The position numbers were made by a program, and so were the translations under genes. From Streptomyces sp. Ru62 (GTDB lineage: Bacteria > Actinomycetota > Actinomycetes > Streptomycetales > Streptomycetaceae): 64,000 nucleotides of DNA. The stretch is taken from contig NZ_PQSU01000017.1 in the NCBI RefSeq assembly GCF_002920615.1, forward strand, positions 1 to 64,000. Reading direction: 5' to 3'. This document shows, one piece after another, positions 61,535 through 64,000 of this stretch (position 1 is the first letter of the stretch; every line of letters starts with the position of its first letter). The notes beneath the pieces are model-generated. The model did no database searches and was not told the origin of the DNA. It saw nothing but the letters and a program-made list of their open reading frames with translations.

Positions 61535-62421
61535 TGAGCGTCTGGCTGCCCACCGCGCCCTGCACCCCGGGGGCCTGCCTGGAGCCGGTCCGGGCCGCCG
61601 CGGCCGTACCCCGTGCCGTGCTGCGGCTGACCGCGGTCGCCGTCCTGCTGCTGGCCGGGATCGCGCTGTCCCCGCTCGGCGGGAGGATCCCCGCCGAGTG
61701 GGTCAGGCGGTGGTGCCGGATGATCGTGCGGGCCATCGGGGTCCGGGTCCGCATCACCGGCGCCGCCCCGCCGGCCGGCGGGCTGCTGCTGGTCGCCAAC
61801 CACGTCTCGTGGCTGGACATACCGCTGCTCACCGCCGTACGCCCGGCCCGGATGCTGGCCAAGACCGAGGTCCGGCGGTGGCCCCTGGCGGGTGCGCTGG
61901 CCGCGCGCGGCGGGGCCCTGTTCATCGAGCGGGACCGGCTGCGCGCCCTGCCCGGCACGGTCGCCGAGATCGCCGGCGCCCTGCGCGCCGGCGCGGCCGT
62001 GACCGCGTTCCCCGAGGGCAGCACCTGGTGCGGGCGCGCCCACGGCCGCTTCCGCCGGGCCGTCTTCCAGGCCGCGCTCGACGCGGGCGTGCCCGTCCAG
62101 CCGGTCGGACTGCGCTACCGGCGGCAGGACGGCGGGCCCGGCACCGCGGCGGCCTTCGTCGGCGAGGACACCCTGCTGGCCTCCCTGTGGCGGGTGGCCC
62201 GGACCCGCGGCCTGGTCGCCGAGGTGGAAGTCCACCCGTTGATCCGGCCGGGCGCCCACCCCGACCGCCGCGCCCTCGCCCACGCGGCCCAGCCCGCCGC
62301 ACCCGAGCCGGCCTGGACCCACGCGGCCCTGGTTTCGAGCGCGCTGGAGGGCCCGCACGGACGGCCCCGAACAGGCGTGCACGAGGGCCGGACGGAGGTC
62401 CTTCGGCTCCCAGCGCGGTGA
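61534..62421 (+). CDS. olsA: PlsC/OlsA-like lysolipid O-acyltransferase
   Basis: A 295-residue membrane-associated acyltransferase with one N-terminal hydrophobic helix (LRLTAVAVLLLAGIALS) and the 1-acylglycerol-3-phosphate acyltransferase blocks: NHVSWLD (HX4D catalytic), GGALFIERDR, and FPEGSTWCG (block III). Paired with the OlsB-like gene it should add the second fatty acid to lyso-ornithine lipid; a general PlsC role is the alternative. The ATG overlaps the upstream TGA (TGATG), so translation is coupled. Confidence 0.82.
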   Translation: MSVWLPTAPCTPGACLEPVRAAAAVPRAVLRLTAVAVLLLAGIALSPLGGRIPAEWVRRWCRMIVRAIGVRVRITGAAPPAGGLLLVANHVSWLDIPLLTAVRPARMLAKTEVRRWPLAGALAARGGALFIERDRLRALPGTVAEIAGALRAGAAVTAFPEGSTWCGRAHGRFRRAVFQAALDAGVPVQPVGLRYRRQDGGPGTAAAFVGEDTLLASLWRVARTRGLVAEVEVHPLIRPGAHPDRRALAHAAQPAAPEPAWTHAALVSSALEGPHGRPRTGVHEGRTEVLRLPAR

Positions 62422-62615
62422 CCGCGGCGCGGTGTCGAACGGCACCCGCACGCTCCCGTCGAGGCCGGTGCCCAGGGTCCGGTGCGGCTCGTCGGGCGAA
62501 CCCGGGCGGTGCGAGCCGGGCGGTGCAGCAGCACAGGATCAGCCGGTCGGTGCGGTCCGGGACCACGTCCTGCCGATCGTGCTCGGTGACCCGTCCGCCC
62601 ACGTGGGGCACCCGC

Positions 62616-64000
62616 TCACGGCATGACCCGCGCCAGATAGGGAGCCGTCGCGCTGCCCTCCGCGCGGGCCACCCGGTCCGGCGGGCCGGCCGCCACGATC
62701 CGGCCGCCCCGGTCGCCGCCGCCCGGGCCCAGGTCGATCACCCAGTCCGCGCCCGCGACCACCGTCATGTCGTGCTCGACCACGACGACGGTGTGCCCGG
62801 CGTCGACCAGCCCGTGTAACCGGTCCATCAGGACCTCCACGTCGGCCGGGTGCAGTCCGGTCGTCGGCTCGTCCAGCAGGTACAGGGTGTGGCCCCGGCG
62901 CCCGCGCTGGAGCTCGCTCGCCAGCTTGATCCGCTGCGCCTCACCGCCGGACAGCTCGGTCGCCGGCTGGCCGAGCCGCAGATAGCCGAGGCCCACGTCG
63001 AGCAGGGTGGAGAGGCTGCGGGCGGCGGCGGGGGAGTCCGCGAAGAACTCCGCGGCGGCCTCCACGGTCAGGTCGAGCACGTCGGCGATGGTCCGCCCCC
63101 GGTACGTCACCTGGAGCGTCTCGGGGTTGTAGCGGGCGCCACCGCAGTCCGGGCAGGGCGCGTAGGTGCTCGGCAGGAACAGCAGTTCCACGCTGACGAA
63201 CCCCTCGCCCTGGCAGGTCTCGCAGCGCCCACCGGCCACGTTGAACGAGAACCGCCCGACGCCGTACCCACGCTCCCGCGCCTCCCCGGTGCCGGCGAAC
63301 ACCTTCCGCACGACGTCGAACAGGCCCGTGTAGGTGGCCAGGTTGGAGCGCGGGGTGCGCCCGATGGGCTTCTGGTCGACGCGGACCAGCCGTTCGACGC
63401 CGTCCAGATCCTCCGTCAACTCGCCGATGAGCGTGGACTTCCCGGAGCCGGAGACACCGGTCACCGCGGTGAACGCGCCGAGCGGGAACGTGGCCGTCAC
63501 CTCCCGCAGGTTGTGCCGGGTGACCGGACCCACCGTCAACCAGCCGCGCGGCGAACGGACTTCGCGTGGCGGACCGGGCGACTCGTCGAAGAGGAACACG
63601 GCCGTCGCCGACTCCTCGACCGAGGCCAGCTCGGCGACCGGCCCGCTGTACAGCACCCGCCCGCCGTGCTCCCCCGCGCCGGGGCCCACGTCGACCACCC
63701 AGTCGGCGCCGCGCACCACCTCCAGGTGGTGCTCCACCACGAACACCGAGTTCCCGGCCGCCTTCAGCCGGTCCAGCACGGTCAGCAGGGCCTCGGTGTC
63801 CGCCGGGTGCAGCCCGGCGGACGGCTCGTCCAGCACGTACACCACACCGAACAGCCCGGACCGCAACTGCGTGGCGAGCCGCAGCCGTTGCAGCTCGCCC
63901 GCCGAGAGGGTGGGGGTGGCCCGGTCCAGGCTGAGATAGCCCAGTCCCAGCTCGACCACCGGCGCGATCCGGGACGTGAGGTCGGCCGTGAGCACCCGGG
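62616..64000 (-). CDS. UvrA-like ABC-class ATPase (5' end outside window)
   Basis: The last ~461 residues are seen. The first visible NBD part has a signature changed to LSAGELQRLRLATQL and VVYVLDEPSAGLH. The second NBD is complete, with Walker A GVSGSGKST, a UvrA-type zinc finger (CETCQGEGF...CPDC), LSGGEAQRIKLASEL and LYLLDEPTTGLHP. Layout and length suggest a short UvrA paralogue (UvrA2/DrrC-like, about 750-800 residues) rather than the 1000-residue repair UvrA, and a role in DNA-damaging-drug tolerance is typical for such genes. The frame is open to the right edge. Confidence 0.85.
   Translation of the reverse strand, partial: RVLTADLTSRIAPVVELGLGYLSLDRATPTLSAGELQRLRLATQLRSGLFGVVYVLDEPSAGLHPADTEALLTVLDRLKAAGNSVFVVEHHLEVVRGADWVVDVGPGAGEHGGRVLYSGPVAELASVEESATAVFLFDESPGPPREVRSPRGWLTVGPVTRHNLREVTATFPLGAFTAVTGVSGSGKSTLIGELTEDLDGVERLVRVDQKPIGRTPRSNLATYTGLFDVVRKVFAGTGEARERGYGVGRFSFNVAGGRCETCQGEGFVSVELLFLPSTYAPCPDCGGARYNPETLQVTYRGRTIADVLDLTVEAAAEFFADSPAAARSLSTLLDVGLGYLRLGQPATELSGGEAQRIKLASELQRGRRGHTLYLLDEPTTGLHPADVEVLMDRLHGLVDAGHTVVVVEHDMTVVAGADWVIDLGPGGGDRGGRIVAAGPPDRVARAEGSATAPYLARVMP

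Overview
The window reads as chromosomal DNA of a Streptomyces-type actinobacterium. Base composition is very GC-rich, start codons are often GTG or TTG, lipoprotein and Tat signal peptides are frequent, and the gene content is typical of the genus (Rpf-like muralytic enzyme, ECF sigma/anti-sigma pair, SpoIIE-type phosphatase, RmdA-like c-di-GMP enzyme, WS/DGAT acyltransferase, class F sortase). From memory, the order at 48.9-62.4 kb matches the S. coelicolor SCO0930-to-SCO0920 neighbourhood; this was not checked by alignment. No tRNA, rRNA, CRISPR array, intact insertion sequence or phage gene was seen.

Layout. 0-2.2 kb: the edge of an apparent CBASS antiphage locus, with the tail of an E1/ThiF-like protein converging on an HNH-SAVED effector (Cap5 type). 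2.2-16 kb: panD, a GNAT enzyme, a Pro-rich micro-protein, 6-phosphogluconate dehydrogenase, a transglycosylase-LysM-M23 cell-wall hydrolase broken by a C7 homopolymer frameshift, a DMT exporter with a long low-complexity tail, a FhuF-like [2Fe-2S] protein, a GlgM/GlgC pair, a secreted GH92 alpha-mannosidase and a WS/DGAT. 16-19 kb: two likely pseudoenzymes (an SDR without its Tyr and a PhnZ-like protein without its HD pair), then small ORFs in an unusually AT-rich gap. 19-22.7 kb: an amidase and a Tat-exported GH85 endo-beta-N-acetylglucosaminidase.

22.8-31.6 kb: an FCD-type GntR repressor, two inverted-repeat operators and a tightly overlapping eight-gene operon. It encodes a sugar ABC importer (binding protein, ATPase, permease) and five enzymes matching the oxidative L-fucose pathway (mutarotase, aldo-keto dehydrogenase, lactonase, fuconate dehydratase, keto-deoxy-fuconate dehydrogenase). 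Together with GH92 and GH85 this suggests foraging on host or fungal N-glycans.

31.6-48.6 kb: a lipase maturation factor-like membrane protein, a DUF6777-like lipoprotein, a PAS-GAF-SpoIIE-HATPase regulator, a Fpg/Nei glycosylase, a sigma/unknown/anti-sigma cluster, a CapA protein, an amino-acid permease, a universal stress protein, a decayed lysyl-phosphatidylglycerol synthase gene, a NodB deacetylase, and a sortase divergent from an Asn-Gly-repeat surface protein. A DUF4239 protein and a (Pro-Thr)-repeat surface protein follow.

48.9-64 kb: an SCO0930-type lipoprotein, a DUF574 methyltransferase, RmdA, two LysR regulators (one with a one-base frameshift), an NmrA-like reductase, a b558-type succinate dehydrogenase operon with a possibly leaderless start, a hypothetical gene, an ornithine-lipid acyltransferase pair and a partial UvrA-like ATPase cut by the right edge. 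The two single-base frameshifts at C runs (6485-6491 and 55194-55197) may be assembly errors and should be checked before either gene is called broken.
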